Source of the DNA: Candidatus Goldiibacteriota bacterium HGW-Goldbacteria-1
GTDB lineage: Bacteria > Oederibacteriota > PGYV01
Direction: 5' to 3'
DNA: 64,000 nt
Assembly (NCBI GenBank): GCA_002839855.1
Contig: PGYV01000008.1
Location: forward strand, 1-64,000
Part shown: piece by piece, positions 15,897-24,962 of the stretch
Numbering within the stretch: the first letter of the stretch is position 1
How the letters are laid out: the number at the start of each line of letters is the position of its first letter
The notes under the pieces: generated by a model
Told to the model about the DNA's origin: nothing
What the model saw: the letters and a program-made list of their open reading frames with translations, nothing else
Database searches by the model: none
Translations under genes and position numbers: made by a program

Positions 15897-18218
15897 ATGC
15901 TTTTCAGTAATAAAGTGCTGTCAGAACAAAAGTTTTCTTTTCCGGCCAAGGCGCCGAATGTTGCCGATATAAAACTGAAACTTGGCACCATCTTTAAAGA
16001 GTACAACTTTTCATATAAAGATATGAATAACATGATGGTTGTACTTGATGAGGCCTGTTCCAATATAATAAAGCACGCTTATAAAGGCGCGGAAGGTGAT
16101 ATTGATTTTGAAATTCAGGTAAAAGAAAAAGGTATTTATATAACCATAATTGACCACGGGAAAAGCTTTAACTGGAAATCGTTCCGTACCCCTAATTTGA
16201 ATCATTATGTGGATATAGGCAAAAAAGGCGGACTTGGTGTATGGATAATAAGAAAACTTACGGACAGAAGCGATTATAAAATAACCCAGCGCGGCAATGA
16301 ACTTATGCTTGTGAAATACCATTCCAAACCCTCTATTCTAAATAGAATTTTGTCTATTTTTTCCACCGGGAGAGGCATAAAAGAGAAATTTGCCCTTGCC
16401 ACCACCATGTTTATTATAGTTTTAATGGGCAGTATTTATTGGTATTTTCTCCAGCATGAAAGAGAGGTGCTGAAAGAAAAGTATATCCTTAATTCCGCGG
16501 AGACGGTGCGAAGCCTGGGGCAGTACGCAAAGGATAGAATGATAAAAGGAAACGCCCTTCCTATTATAAAACTTGTGCAGCAGATAAAGAAAAACACCGA
16601 AAACGTCAGGGAAGTAATGGTTATAGATAATACGGGAAAAATTATTGCCCACAGCGATGTTCAGAAACTGTACACCAAGTTTGAAATGAAAGACTCGGTA
16701 ACAGGTTCCGGTACGGTTGCGGATGTACAGCTTGTGACGTTTAAAGACACACGCGGTGAAGGGTACAGGCTTGTAGAAGCAATTACTTATCAGAACATTG
16801 ACATCGGCGAAGCCCATATAGTAATAGGCGCGGAAGATGCAAGGCGGGTTATGGAAGGCAAGAAAGCAAATATAATATTTGTAACAATTGTGGTTTTTGC
16901 ACTTTCCGTGCTTGGTATATATATGCTCTTAGGTGTCATAATGAAACCGTTAATGCAGTTAAAAGACGGTGTTATAGCAATAGGCGAAGGGCGGCTTGAC
17001 CACAAGATAGAACTGGACGGGAAGGACGAATTTACCGATATTGCCAATGCTTTTAATGATATGGCCAAAAAGTTTAAGGGAGTACAGGCCGAACTTGTTG
17101 AACAGGAAAAGGTGCAGAAAGAAATACAGGTGGCAAAAGAAATACAGATGACACTTCTTCCTAAAGACATACCTGAAACTGAAGGGTTTGATATTGCATC
17201 CTTTTATAGGGCGGCGCGCGATGTGGGCGGCGACTATTATGATGTAATGAAAGTGGGGCCGGGATTAATAGGTGTTATTGTTGCGGATGTATCCGGCAAG
17301 GGTGTTCCCGGGTCGCTGGTTATGACCATTACAAGGACGGTAGTCAGGCTTGTGGCAAATCAGAACCGTTCGGCAAAAAATGTGCTTGTTAAAGTGAATA
17401 ATTTTGTAAAAGAAGACATGAAAAAAGGAATGTTTGTGACCGCTTTCTATCTTGTACTTGATTCGTTAAGCAGAAAAATAAATTTTGCATGCGCGGGGCA
17501 TGATCCGCTTCTGATATACAGGGCAAAAGAAGATAAAGTGTACTGGGTAAAACCAAAAGGTTTTCCTCTTGGCATAAGCCTTCCGGATGACGACCTTTTC
17601 CGCACGGTTATGGCGGAAGAAAACATAAAACTGCAGAAAGATGATTTGCTGCTGATATATACAGACGGCGTGACAGAAGCCATGAATGGAAAAAGGGAGC
17701 AGTTTGGCGAACAGAGGTTTGTAGAAACGGTAAAAAAATACGGAAAACTGACAGCAAGGGAATTTATATCCAACCTTGAAGAGGAACTTAAAAACTTTAC
17801 ACAGGGTTATCCGCAGAATGATGATATAACACTGGTGGCTATAAAAGAAAAGAAGAGCGAAAATATGGTTATGAACAAAGCGGGCAAGGATATTGAAAAA
17901 CTTAAAAAGAAGGGCATGACAGGAAAAGAAATAGAAAAGAAACTTGGCATAAACATAGGGGTATTTGAAAGGTTAAACAGGCTGCGCAAAGAAAAAGGCA
18001 GGGCAAAAGAAGGCATGAAATTCCTGACCTTTGAGCAGAAAAAAGACCTTATGAAATATATACTGGAAAAACCGGAAGAAGGCGTAAAGTATTATACAGC
18101 ACAATTAAGCAAGAAATATGGTATAGCTATAGATTCAAAACTTATAAAAAACGAGCTTAAAAGGACGTATCTGGCAACTGTGGAAGCCAGAAAGGTATAT
18201 TCACAGGATAGGAAATAA
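15897..18218 (+). CDS. RsbW-like kinase / sensor / HAMP / SpoIIE phosphatase fusion with HTH-like tail
   Basis: The protein has 773 residues with an unusual order of domains. Residues about 10-145 form an RsbW/SpoIIAB-like HATPase (DEACSNIIKHAYKG, IDHGKSFNW, GGLGVWIIRKLTDRS). Membrane segments at about 164-185 and 325-347 enclose a periplasmic sensor-like domain (VREVMVIDNTGKIIAHSD). A HAMP domain (about 347-400) and coiled coil precede a PP2C/SpoIIE phosphatase at about 430-650 with ARDVGGDYYDV, ADVSGKGVPGSLVM, FACAGHDPLLIY, YTDGVTEAMN and QNDDITLVA, all intact. Residues 659-773 contain two helix-turn-helix-like stretches. Partner-switch kinase and phosphatase normally act on an anti-sigma antagonist (STAS protein); none is encoded nearby. 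Confidence 0.88.
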   Translation: MLFSNKVLSEQKFSFPAKAPNVADIKLKLGTIFKEYNFSYKDMNNMMVVLDEACSNIIKHAYKGAEGDIDFEIQVKEKGIYITIIDHGKSFNWKSFRTPNLNHYVDIGKKGGLGVWIIRKLTDRSDYKITQRGNELMLVKYHSKPSILNRILSIFSTGRGIKEKFALATTMFIIVLMGSIYWYFLQHEREVLKEKYILNSAETVRSLGQYAKDRMIKGNALPIIKLVQQIKKNTENVREVMVIDNTGKIIAHSDVQKLYTKFEMKDSVTGSGTVADVQLVTFKDTRGEGYRLVEAITYQNIDIGEAHIVIGAEDARRVMEGKKANIIFVTIVVFALSVLGIYMLLGVIMKPLMQLKDGVIAIGEGRLDHKIELDGKDEFTDIANAFNDMAKKFKGVQAELVEQEKVQKEIQVAKEIQMTLLPKDIPETEGFDIASFYRAARDVGGDYYDVMKVGPGLIGVIVADVSGKGVPGSLVMTITRTVVRLVANQNRSAKNVLVKVNNFVKEDMKKGMFVTAFYLVLDSLSRKINFACAGHDPLLIYRAKEDKVYWVKPKGFPLGISLPDDDLFRTVMAEENIKLQKDDLLLIYTDGVTEAMNGKREQFGEQRFVETVKKYGKLTAREFISNLEEELKNFTQGYPQNDDITLVAIKEKKSENMVMNKAGKDIEKLKKKGMTGKEIEKKLGINIGVFERLNRLRKEKGRAKEGMKFLTFEQKKDLMKYILEKPEEGVKYYTAQLSKKYGIAIDSKLIKNELKRTYLATVEARKVYSQDRK

Positions 18219-18248
18219 TAAAATTTCCCGAAATTACAGGAGAACATA

Positions 18249-19502
18249 ATGATAAAGCGTTTTGCCTATACAAAAAGGAACAGTAATGAAATAAAAGAGT
18301 ATCTTAAAAAAATTGACGCGTTTTCTGCAAAGGTGCCGGATTCGGTCCTTGAAATAATTGATGATGTCAGAAAAAACGGCGACGCCGCGCTTTTTGATTA
18401 TGCACAAAAGTTTGATAAAGCGAAAATTAAATCCTTAAAGGTTAAGGGTTCAGACATTAAAAAAGCATATACCCTTATAGACAAAAGCCTTATAAAAGCC
18501 ATCAGGGTTGCGGCAAAAAACATATCTGATTTTCACAGGCTGCAGAAAGAAAACATTAAAGGTTATACATATAAAAATGAAGGGTATACTATAGAACAAA
18601 AGTATCTGCCCTTGGATTCCGCGGGAATATATATCCCGGGAGGCCAGGCGCCGCTGTTTTCAACGGTTTTGATGGCGGGAATACCGGCAATTACAGCAGG
18701 GGTTAAAAGAATATGTATTGTATCACCGCCGCGGTATAATTCAGAAGTAAATCCTTACGTGCTTGTCGCGGCAGACATTATAGGAATAAAAGAAATATAC
18801 CGCGCAGGCGGCGCGCAGGCGGTTGCAGCACTTGCCTATGGTACAAAAAGTATTACTAAGGTTAATAAAGTGGTTGGCCCGGGAAATATTTACTCCACCG
18901 GCGCAAAAAAAGAGCTTTTTGGCACTATTGGTATTGATTCCATAAACGGCCCGTCAGAAGTTACCGTAATTGCGGATGAAACAGCAGACCCGCAATTTAT
19001 ATTATTTGACCTTCTGGCGCAGGCAGAACACGTAAACGGGCATTCAGTCTTAATTACAACTTCCAGGAAACTGGCAGATTTTATTGAAACCGGCCTGAAA
19101 AAGGAAAGCAAACTGAATATTACCGCGGTTATAATCACCGTGAAATCGCTGGCACAAGCGGCGGGTATTGCCAATGAAAAAGGGCCTGAACACCTGACGG
19201 TAATTACAAAAAAAGATAATGCCGTAATTGACGGAATTACAAATGCTCCGGCTATTTTTGCCGGCAACTATTCGCCGGTGGCTTTTGGCGACTATATGGC
19301 AGGTGCTAATCATATACTGCCCACCAACGGCACTTCTAAATTCTTTTCCGGACTGTCTGTGCTGGATTTTATGAAACACACGCATATTGTAAGGTGTACT
19401 AAAAAGGCGATTGAAAAATTCGGGCCTCTGGCAGAACAAATGGCGGAAACAGAAACTCTTTTAAATCACAAAAGAAGTATTGAAATAAGGCGAAAAAAAT
19501 AA
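18249..19502 (+). CDS. hisD: Histidinol dehydrogenase
   Basis: This 417-residue enzyme performs the last two oxidations of histidine synthesis (histidinol to histidine, NAD- and zinc-dependent). Visible family signatures are AGIYIPGGQAPLFSTVLM, RAGGAQAVAALAYGT, VVGPGNIYSTGAKKELFG, GIDSINGPSEVTVIADE, LLAQAEHVNGHSVL and the C-terminal GANHILPTNGTSKFFSGLSVLDF. The start is ATG 18249 behind AGGAGA. It opens the hisDCBHAF run, 30 bases after the SpoIIE-like gene. Confidence 0.97.
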   Translation: MIKRFAYTKRNSNEIKEYLKKIDAFSAKVPDSVLEIIDDVRKNGDAALFDYAQKFDKAKIKSLKVKGSDIKKAYTLIDKSLIKAIRVAAKNISDFHRLQKENIKGYTYKNEGYTIEQKYLPLDSAGIYIPGGQAPLFSTVLMAGIPAITAGVKRICIVSPPRYNSEVNPYVLVAADIIGIKEIYRAGGAQAVAALAYGTKSITKVNKVVGPGNIYSTGAKKELFGTIGIDSINGPSEVTVIADETADPQFILFDLLAQAEHVNGHSVLITTSRKLADFIETGLKKESKLNITAVIITVKSLAQAAGIANEKGPEHLTVITKKDNAVIDGITNAPAIFAGNYSPVAFGDYMAGANHILPTNGTSKFFSGLSVLDFMKHTHIVRCTKKAIEKFGPLAEQMAETETLLNHKRSIEIRRKK

Positions 19503-19514
19503 CAAGGAAGCATG

Positions 19515-20558
19515 ATGAAAATACCACCTAAAAGCAGCATCGCTGAATTAAAAGCTTATGACCCTTGCCTTTTTAAAGGCAGGTATAAACTTGACGCTAA
19601 TGAGAATCCTTATGGTATGCCCGCGGCTTTAATAAAAAAGATTCTTGCCAAAGCGGCGTCGCTTGATTTAAACAGGTACCCGCAGCCGGGAGCCCCGGAA
19701 CTGCGAAAAACGCTGGGCAAAAAATTAAAAGTAAATTCAGATAACATAGTTGTGGGCAATGGTTCGGACGAACTGCTGCTGTATCTTATGATGGCGTATC
19801 TGGAGGCCGGTGACGGTGTTATTGCTCCGGTACCGTCTTTTGAAATGTACGGCCTGATAGGAAAAGCGTTAGGCGGAAAATTTATACCCGTGCCGCTGGA
19901 TAAAGATTTTGACCTTGATGATGCGGATATAATAGAATTAAGCTGTAAAAATAAAACAAAGTTTATATTTATCACTTATCCTAACAACCCCACGGGCAAT
20001 TGCTTCTCGCGGGAGCGGATAATAAACATCCTTGATAACACTTCGGCGCTTATAGTTATTGATGAAGCGTATTTTGAATTCTCGGGAAAAACTTTTCTGC
20101 CTCTGTTGAAAAAATACCCCAATCTGATAATAACCAGGACGTTTTCAAAGGCATTTTCAATGGCGGGATTAAGGCTTGGGTATATGGCGGCATCCGAAGA
20201 GATTTGTAATAATGTCAATAAAGTGCGCCTTCCATACAATATAAATTCACTTTCCATGTTTATTGCCATGGAAGCAATGAAAAATGAAAGACAGATGAAA
20301 AACTCGCTTGATATAATTAAGAAAGAGCGTGAAAAAATGTTTAAAGTAATTAAATCAGAATATACAGCCGTCAAAAGTGATGCTAATTTTATATTTCTAA
20401 AATTAAATAATGCTAAAAAAGCGAAATTTGCCTTTGAAAAAAGCGGTATTTCTATTAGAATGTTCAGCAAAGGCCCCGCAGCCGGCTGGGCAAGGATAAC
20501 AGTCGGAAAACCGGCGGAAAATACGGCAGTTCTTAAAATTCTTAAAAGAGGTGTTTAA
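19515..20558 (+). CDS. hisC: Histidinol-phosphate aminotransferase
   Basis: This PLP-dependent aminotransferase of about 347 residues converts imidazole-acetol phosphate to histidinol phosphate. It has LDANENPYG, RYPQPGAPELR, VGNGSDELL, TYPNNPTGN, VIDEAYFEF and TRTFSKAFSMAGLRLGY, in which the Lys of SKAFS is the PLP lysine. ATG 19515 lies six bases after AAGGA; ATG 19512, one codon upstream, is also possible. The stop shares a base with the hisB start (TAATG). A second HisC-like gene at 52.3 kb sits with aromatic genes. Confidence 0.95.
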   Translation: MKIPPKSSIAELKAYDPCLFKGRYKLDANENPYGMPAALIKKILAKAASLDLNRYPQPGAPELRKTLGKKLKVNSDNIVVGNGSDELLLYLMMAYLEAGDGVIAPVPSFEMYGLIGKALGGKFIPVPLDKDFDLDDADIIELSCKNKTKFIFITYPNNPTGNCFSRERIINILDNTSALIVIDEAYFEFSGKTFLPLLKKYPNLIITRTFSKAFSMAGLRLGYMAASEEICNNVNKVRLPYNINSLSMFIAMEAMKNERQMKNSLDIIKKEREKMFKVIKSEYTAVKSDANFIFLKLNNAKKAKFAFEKSGISIRMFSKGPAAGWARITVGKPAENTAVLKILKRGV

Positions 20559-21139
20559 TGGCAAAAAAAGCGGCCATAAAAAGAAAGACAAAAGAGACGG
20601 ATATAGACCTTTCACTTGGTGTCAATAAAAGCGGGGCGTATAAGATAGACACGCAGGTGCCGTTTCTGACACATATGATAGAACAGTTATCAAGGCACAG
20701 CAATGTAGACATTGCCCTTAAGGTAAAAGGCGATATTCAGATAGACGCGCACCATATTACTGAAGACACGGGAATTGTAATAGGCAAGGCGCTTGCAAAA
20801 GCGCTGGGCGATAAAAAAGGCATTGCCAGATTCGGTTCAGCCTGCGGCGTTCTGGATGAAGCGCTTGTAAGGGTGGTTTTAGACCTGTCTGGCAGGACAT
20901 ATTGTGAGGTTAACCTTGACCTTAAAGAAAAGAAAACAGGAAATTTTGATACGGAATTAATTGAAGAATTTTTTCACGGATTCGCTCGCGGCGGAAACCT
21001 TACCCTGCACGTTGACCAGATAAAAGGGAAGAACACGCATCATATCGCTGAAGCCGCGTTTAAAGGGCTGGCGCTGGCATTAAAAGCCGCTTTAAAAAAA
21101 GACGGCATTACCGTAAAAAGCACAAAAGGAAGTTTATAG
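20558..21139 (+). CDS. hisB: Imidazoleglycerol-phosphate dehydratase
   Basis: This is a 193-residue single-function HisB without the phosphatase domain. Both metal-binding histidine motifs are visible: DAHHITEDTGIVIGKAL and NTHHIAEAAFKGLALAL; PFLTHMIEQLSRHS and FFHGFARGGNLTLHV also match. It catalyses the dehydration of imidazole-glycerol phosphate. The Lys-rich first 12 residues are unusual but the start has an AGAGGTG ribosome binding site and overlaps hisC by one base. Confidence 0.96.
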   Translation: MAKKAAIKRKTKETDIDLSLGVNKSGAYKIDTQVPFLTHMIEQLSRHSNVDIALKVKGDIQIDAHHITEDTGIVIGKALAKALGDKKGIARFGSACGVLDEALVRVVLDLSGRTYCEVNLDLKEKKTGNFDTELIEEFFHGFARGGNLTLHVDQIKGKNTHHIAEAAFKGLALALKAALKKDGITVKSTKGSL

Positions 21140-21145
21140 GATAAA

Positions 21146-21775
21146 ATGGGTAAAATTGTAATTGTTGACTATGGAATGGGAAATATTCACAGCGTCAGTA
21201 AGGCTTTTGCGCACATAAAAGCGTCCGTGAAAGTTTCTGATAAACCGGAAGATATAAAAAAAGCCTCAGGCCTGGTTTTGCCCGGCGTGGGTGCTTTTGG
21301 CGATGCCATGAGACAGCTTAAAGAAAGAAAGCTTTACATACCGGTTAAAGAAGCGGCTAGAGCGGGAAAACCTATACTTGGGATATGCCTTGGTATGCAG
21401 CTTTTAATGGCGCAAAGCGAAGAGTTTGGCAGCCATAAAGGTTTTGGTTTTATAAAAGGCAAAGTGGTAAGGTTTACCGGAAAAATGAAAATACCGCATA
21501 TGGGCTGGAACAACATAATGATTCAGGATAAAAAGAATCCGGTGATTAAAGGCGTTAAGGATAACTCGGAAGTATATTTTGTGCACTCTTACTACACGCT
21601 GCCGGAAGATAAAAAAGACACCCTGTGCGTGACAGACTACGCGGGTGTTAAATTCGCGTCTGCTGTCAGCCGCGGAAATATTTTCGGTTTCCAGTTCCAT
21701 CCGGAAAAAAGCGGCGAAAAAATGCTTAGAATCTATAAAAATTTCAATAAACTTGTTGAAAATCAGGAAAGGTGA
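21146..21775 (+). CDS. hisH: Imidazole glycerol phosphate synthase, glutaminase subunit
   Basis: This 209-residue class I glutamine amidotransferase feeds ammonia to HisF. IVDYGMGNIHSVSKAF opens the protein. The catalytic triad lies in GICLGMQLL (Cys) and FQFHPEKSG (His and Glu). HMGWNNI and VYFVHSYY are HisH-specific. It is the third gene of the his run after hisD, and hisA begins five bases after the stop. Confidence 0.97.
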   Translation: MGKIVIVDYGMGNIHSVSKAFAHIKASVKVSDKPEDIKKASGLVLPGVGAFGDAMRQLKERKLYIPVKEAARAGKPILGICLGMQLLMAQSEEFGSHKGFGFIKGKVVRFTGKMKIPHMGWNNIMIQDKKNPVIKGVKDNSEVYFVHSYYTLPEDKKDTLCVTDYAGVKFASAVSRGNIFGFQFHPEKSGEKMLRIYKNFNKLVENQER

Positions 21776-21779
21776 ATTC

Positions 21780-22511
21780 ATGCAGATTATACCGGCAATT
21801 GATTTAAGAAAAGGCAAATGCGTAAGGTTAATAATGGGAGATGTAAGGGACGAAACCGTATACAGCAAAGAGCCCGTGGCTATGGCTAAACTTTGGCAGG
21901 TCAAAGGCGCACGTATGATACACGTGGTTGACCTGGACGGCGCGTTTTCCGGCAGGCCCAAGAATATGGAGCTTATCATTAAGATGATTAAAGCTTTAAG
22001 GGCAAAGGTGGAAGTGGGCGGCGGAATCAGGACGGAAAAAACCATAAAAAAATATATCAGGGCCGGCGCAAGAAGGGTAATCCTTTCCACTTCGGTGATA
22101 GGCAGCGATAAATTTCTTAAAAAAATGGTGGAAAAATACGGCGATAAGATTGTAATCGGCGTTGACGCGAAAGACGGAAAAGTGGCTGCAAAAGGGTGGA
22201 AAGACATAACCAAAATAGACGCGATTGATTTTATAAAACAGCTGGAAGCAGCCGGCGCAAAAATGATTGTTTATACCGACATAAACCGCGACGGAGTTTT
22301 AAAAGGCCCTAATTTTAAGGGTGTGGTAAATGTCCTTAAAAATACAAAGATGAAAGTGATAATTTCCGGCGGCATTACAAGGATGAAAAATATTGAACGC
22401 TGTATTGAACTTTCCAAGAAATATGACAATGTTGAAGGCGTTATAATAGGAAAGGCGCTTTACACGGGCAACATTGACCTTAAAGAAGCGGTAAAACTGG
22501 TAAAGGACTAA
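21780..22511 (+). CDS. hisA: ProFAR isomerase HisA
   Basis: This 243-residue TIM-barrel enzyme isomerises ProFAR to PRFAR. I start it at ATG 21780, which follows AGGAAAGG and gives the normal N-terminus [17 protein letters not shown]. An in-frame start at 21645 would overlap hisH by 130 bases and is rejected. Further signatures are VDLDGAF, EVGGGIR, RVILST and [14 protein letters not shown]. It precedes hisF by three bases. Confidence 0.96.
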   Translation: MQIIPAIDLRKGKCVRLIMGDVRDETVYSKEPVAMAKLWQVKGARMIHVVDLDGAFSGRPKNMELIIKMIKALRAKVEVGGGIRTEKTIKKYIRAGARRVILSTSVIGSDKFLKKMVEKYGDKIVIGVDAKDGKVAAKGWKDITKIDAIDFIKQLEAAGAKMIVYTDINRDGVLKGPNFKGVVNVLKNTKMKVIISGGITRMKNIERCIELSKKYDNVEGVIIGKALYTGNIDLKEAVKLVKD

Positions 22512-22514
22512 CTG

Positions 22515-23273
22515 ATGCTGACTAAAAGAATAATACCGTGCCTGGATGTCAACAAAGGCAGAGTGGTAAAAGGCGTTAAATTTTTAAACTTAAAAGACGC
22601 GGGAGACCCCGTTGAAGCGGCGGTCAGGTACAATAAAGCGGGGGCGGACGAACTGGTATTTCTTGATATTACCGCATCGCACGAAGTAAGAAAAACCATA
22701 ATTGATGTTGTAAGAAAAACCGCGGAAAAAATTTATATTCCTTTTACCGTTGGCGGCGGAATAAGGGAAGTTTCAGACATGGAGCTTATTTTAAAAAACG
22801 GCGCGGATAAAGTCTCTGTTAACACAGCCGCTGTTATGAACCCTTCTCTTATAGAAAAAGGCGCAAGAAAGTTTGGAAGGCAGTGCATTGTGCTTGCGGT
22901 GGATGCCAAAAGGAAATCCAAAGGAAAGTGGGAAGTATACACGCACGGCGGAAGGACAGCCACGGGTATTGACGCGTTAAAGTGGATAAAGCAGGCGGTA
23001 AAGCTTGGCGCGGGCGAGATATTATTAACCAGCATGGATGCCGACGGTACAAAAGCCGGCTATGACATTCCGCTTAACCTTGCCGTATCAGAAGCGGTTG
23101 AGGTTCCTGTAATAGCCTCCGGCGGCGCGGGCGGCCCGGAACATATGCTTGAAGTTTTGAAAAAAGGAAAAGCAGACGCGGTGCTTGCCGCTTCCATATT
23201 CCATTATAAAGAATATACGGTAAAGTCGGTAAAACAATATTTAAGGGAAAATGGGATAGCGGTAAGGTTGTAA
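22515..23273 (+). CDS. hisF: Imidazole glycerol phosphate synthase, cyclase subunit
   Basis: This 252-residue TIM-barrel partner of HisH makes imidazole-glycerol phosphate and AICAR. Signatures are [79 protein letters not shown] and [16 protein letters not shown], with the two catalytic Asp residues (CLDV and SMDADG). It ends the first his block; a heptamer repeat array begins at the base after its stop. Confidence 0.97.
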   Translation: MLTKRIIPCLDVNKGRVVKGVKFLNLKDAGDPVEAAVRYNKAGADELVFLDITASHEVRKTIIDVVRKTAEKIYIPFTVGGGIREVSDMELILKNGADKVSVNTAAVMNPSLIEKGARKFGRQCIVLAVDAKRKSKGKWEVYTHGGRTATGIDALKWIKQAVKLGAGEILLTSMDADGTKAGYDIPLNLAVSEAVEVPVIASGGAGGPEHMLEVLKKGKADAVLAASIFHYKEYTVKSVKQYLRENGIAVRL

Positions 23274-23383
23274 GACAAGTGACAGGTTGCAGGTTACAGG
23301 TTACAGGTTACAGGTGACAAGTGACAAGTGACAAGTGACAAGTGACAAGTGACAGGTGACAGGTGACAAGTGACAGGTGACAG
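23274..23383 (+). repeat. Heptamer tandem array (GTGACAR family)
   Basis: The array holds 15 complete 7-bp units plus five bases, starting at the base after the hisF stop. The units are variants of GACAAGT, GACAGGT and TACAGGT, and like variants are clustered in runs (for example five GACAAGT in a row). There are no spacers, so it is not CRISPR-like. It has no obvious coding potential and could be a length-variable locus. Confidence 0.95.
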
Positions 23384-23445
23384 CACCGGAATAATTAAAA
23401 CGAAAAATGTGAAACGTAATCAATAGTATAACCGTGGAGAGGTTT

Positions 23446-24414
23446 ATGAAAAAAACAATCATCGTGGCACTCTTAATACTATTTGCGTTTATTGCTTATG
23501 CTCAGGAGAAAAATTCTGAAGGCATTTATGTTAAAGGAAATAAAATATACGCGCCGGATGGGGAAGAGATAATACTGCGCGGTGTGAATAAGATGTTTGT
23601 CTGGACGGACAGGGAAGGGAATTCAATTCCTGAAATCGCCAAGACCGGCGCTAACAGTGTTCGTATCGTCTGGACCATGAAAGACGGCAATTATGAAGGG
23701 CTTGATAAACTTATAGAGAAATGCGCCGCGAATAAAATGATACCTATAGTAGAGCTGCATGATGCCACCTGTAAATGGGATGAAGAATTATTCAAACAGC
23801 TTACCGCTTGGTGGACAGCGCCTGAAATGATAGCAATTGCAAAAAAGCATCAGAAATACCTTATGATAAACTATGGCAATGAAATAGGCGACTGGAAGAC
23901 AACGGTTGCCGGCTATAATAAAAAATACACTGCAGCCGTGAAAGCCATGAGAAAAGCGGGAATTCATGTGCCTATAATAATAGACGCGGGCAAATGCGGG
24001 CAGGACATGAATAACTATTATGCCGGCGCGGAAGAAATTCTAAATGCTGATCCTGATAAAAACATAATATTCTCAATACACATGTGGTGGACGGATAATG
24101 ATGAAAACCGCGTTAAAGACGCGCTGGAATCGGTATCATACACAAACGCGCCGCTGATAGTTGGAGAGTTTGCAGCTTACGGGATAGGGTGTGTTAAGAC
24201 AATTGCTTACAAGGCGATAATGGAACACTGCGCCAAGAATAATATCGGCTGGCTTGCCTGGTCGTGGGGGCCGGGAAACAGCGACTGTGCGGAAATGGAC
24301 ATGACCAAGGACAGTAAGTTCACCGGGTTATATGGCTGGGGAAAAGAAGCTGCAGTTGACGGCGAATACAGCATTAAAAAAACCTCTAAAATCCCTAAAT
24401 TCATGGCGGAATAA
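23446..24414 (+). CDS. Secreted GH5 glycoside hydrolase, mannanase-like (subfamily 8 type)
   Basis: This 322-residue protein has a signal peptide (MKKTIIVALLILFAFIAYA). ATG 23446 follows GGAGAGG; GTG 23434 upstream is less likely. The mature part aligns by eye with bacterial GH5_8 beta-mannanases: GIYVKGNKIYAPDGEEIILRGVN, IAKTGANSVRIVWT, VELHDATCKWD, NYGNEIGDW (Glu, likely proton donor), IIIDAGKCGQD, FSIHMWW, PLIVGEFAAYG (Glu, likely nucleophile) and IGWLAWSWGPGNSDCAEMDM. It probably degrades mannan-type or related beta-glycans outside the cytoplasm. It stands alone between hisF and hisI and is flanked by the heptamer array, so it may be an insertion into a former continuous his operon. Confidence 0.87.
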   Translation: MKKTIIVALLILFAFIAYAQEKNSEGIYVKGNKIYAPDGEEIILRGVNKMFVWTDREGNSIPEIAKTGANSVRIVWTMKDGNYEGLDKLIEKCAANKMIPIVELHDATCKWDEELFKQLTAWWTAPEMIAIAKKHQKYLMINYGNEIGDWKTTVAGYNKKYTAAVKAMRKAGIHVPIIIDAGKCGQDMNNYYAGAEEILNADPDKNIIFSIHMWWTDNDENRVKDALESVSYTNAPLIVGEFAAYGIGCVKTIAYKAIMEHCAKNNIGWLAWSWGPGNSDCAEMDMTKDSKFTGLYGWGKEAAVDGEYSIKKTSKIPKFMAE

Positions 24415-24484
24415 TACCTGCAGATACAGCTCAAAAATATATAAGAAAAACAGGGTATAATTTGGGGAATCTTCTTATTTCTCT

Positions 24485-24515
24485 TTGACTTTTGGTATTT
24501 TTCGTTTATTATACT
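24485..24515 (+). promoter_or_regulatory. Likely promoter of hisI-trpE-trpG
   Basis: TTGACT at 24485-24490 and TTATAC at 24509-24514 (or TATACT one base on) are 18-19 bases apart. A short GC hairpin (CGGG/CCCG, about 24521-24536) follows in the leader before the GGAGG of hisI. No Trp-rich leader peptide was seen. Confidence 0.55.
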
Positions 24516-24560
24516 AAAAAGCGGGATTATCCCCGTTCTTTAAATTAATGGAGGTTTTAT

Positions 24561-24959
24561 ATGGAAAAATTTGACATTGGTAAAGTGAAATTTGACGAAA
24601 AAGGGCTGTGCGCAGCGATTGCACAGGACTATAAAACAGGGCATATCCTGATGATAGCCTGGATGAATAAAGAGGCTCTTGAATTAACCCTTTCCACCCG
24701 CAAGGTGCATTATTGGTCACGCTCGCGGAACAAACTGTGGTTTAAAGGTGAAGAGTCAGGAAACGTTCAGGAAGTTAAAAATATATACATAGACTGCGAC
24801 ATGGACGCGGTTCTAATTAAAGTAAACCAGATAGGCGGGGCAGCCTGCCATGTCGGATATGAATCATGTTTTTTCAGGGAAATTAAAGAAAACAACGACA
24901 TGGAAATACAGGGCGAAAAAGTTTTTGACCCGGAAATGGTTTACAAAAAAAAGGGATAA
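24561..24959 (+). CDS. hisI: Phosphoribosyl-AMP cyclohydrolase
   Basis: This 132-residue HisI-only protein lacks the HisE pyrophosphohydrolase domain often fused to it. [22 protein letters not shown]-like [12 protein letters not shown], and the metal-binding [10 protein letters not shown] and [15 protein letters not shown] motifs are present. It opens the ring of phosphoribosyl-AMP in histidine synthesis. The start is ATG 24561 after GGAGG. It is separated from the main his block by the GH5 gene and leads the trpE-trpG genes. hisG and hisE are not in the window. Confidence 0.96.
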   Translation: MEKFDIGKVKFDEKGLCAAIAQDYKTGHILMIAWMNKEALELTLSTRKVHYWSRSRNKLWFKGEESGNVQEVKNIYIDCDMDAVLIKVNQIGGAACHVGYESCFFREIKENNDMEIQGEKVFDPEMVYKKKG

Positions 24960-24962
24960 AAA

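Noticed and set aside
21645-21779. Longer N-terminus for HisA
   Set aside because: It overlaps the conserved hisH C-terminus; ATG 21780 gives the normal HisA start.
23274-23383. Heptamer array as a CRISPR
   Set aside because: Units are 7 bp and contiguous, with no spacers and no cas genes.
24517-24560. Tryptophan or histidine attenuator before hisI
   Set aside because: Only a 4-bp GC hairpin is present, with no leader peptide rich in Trp or His codons.
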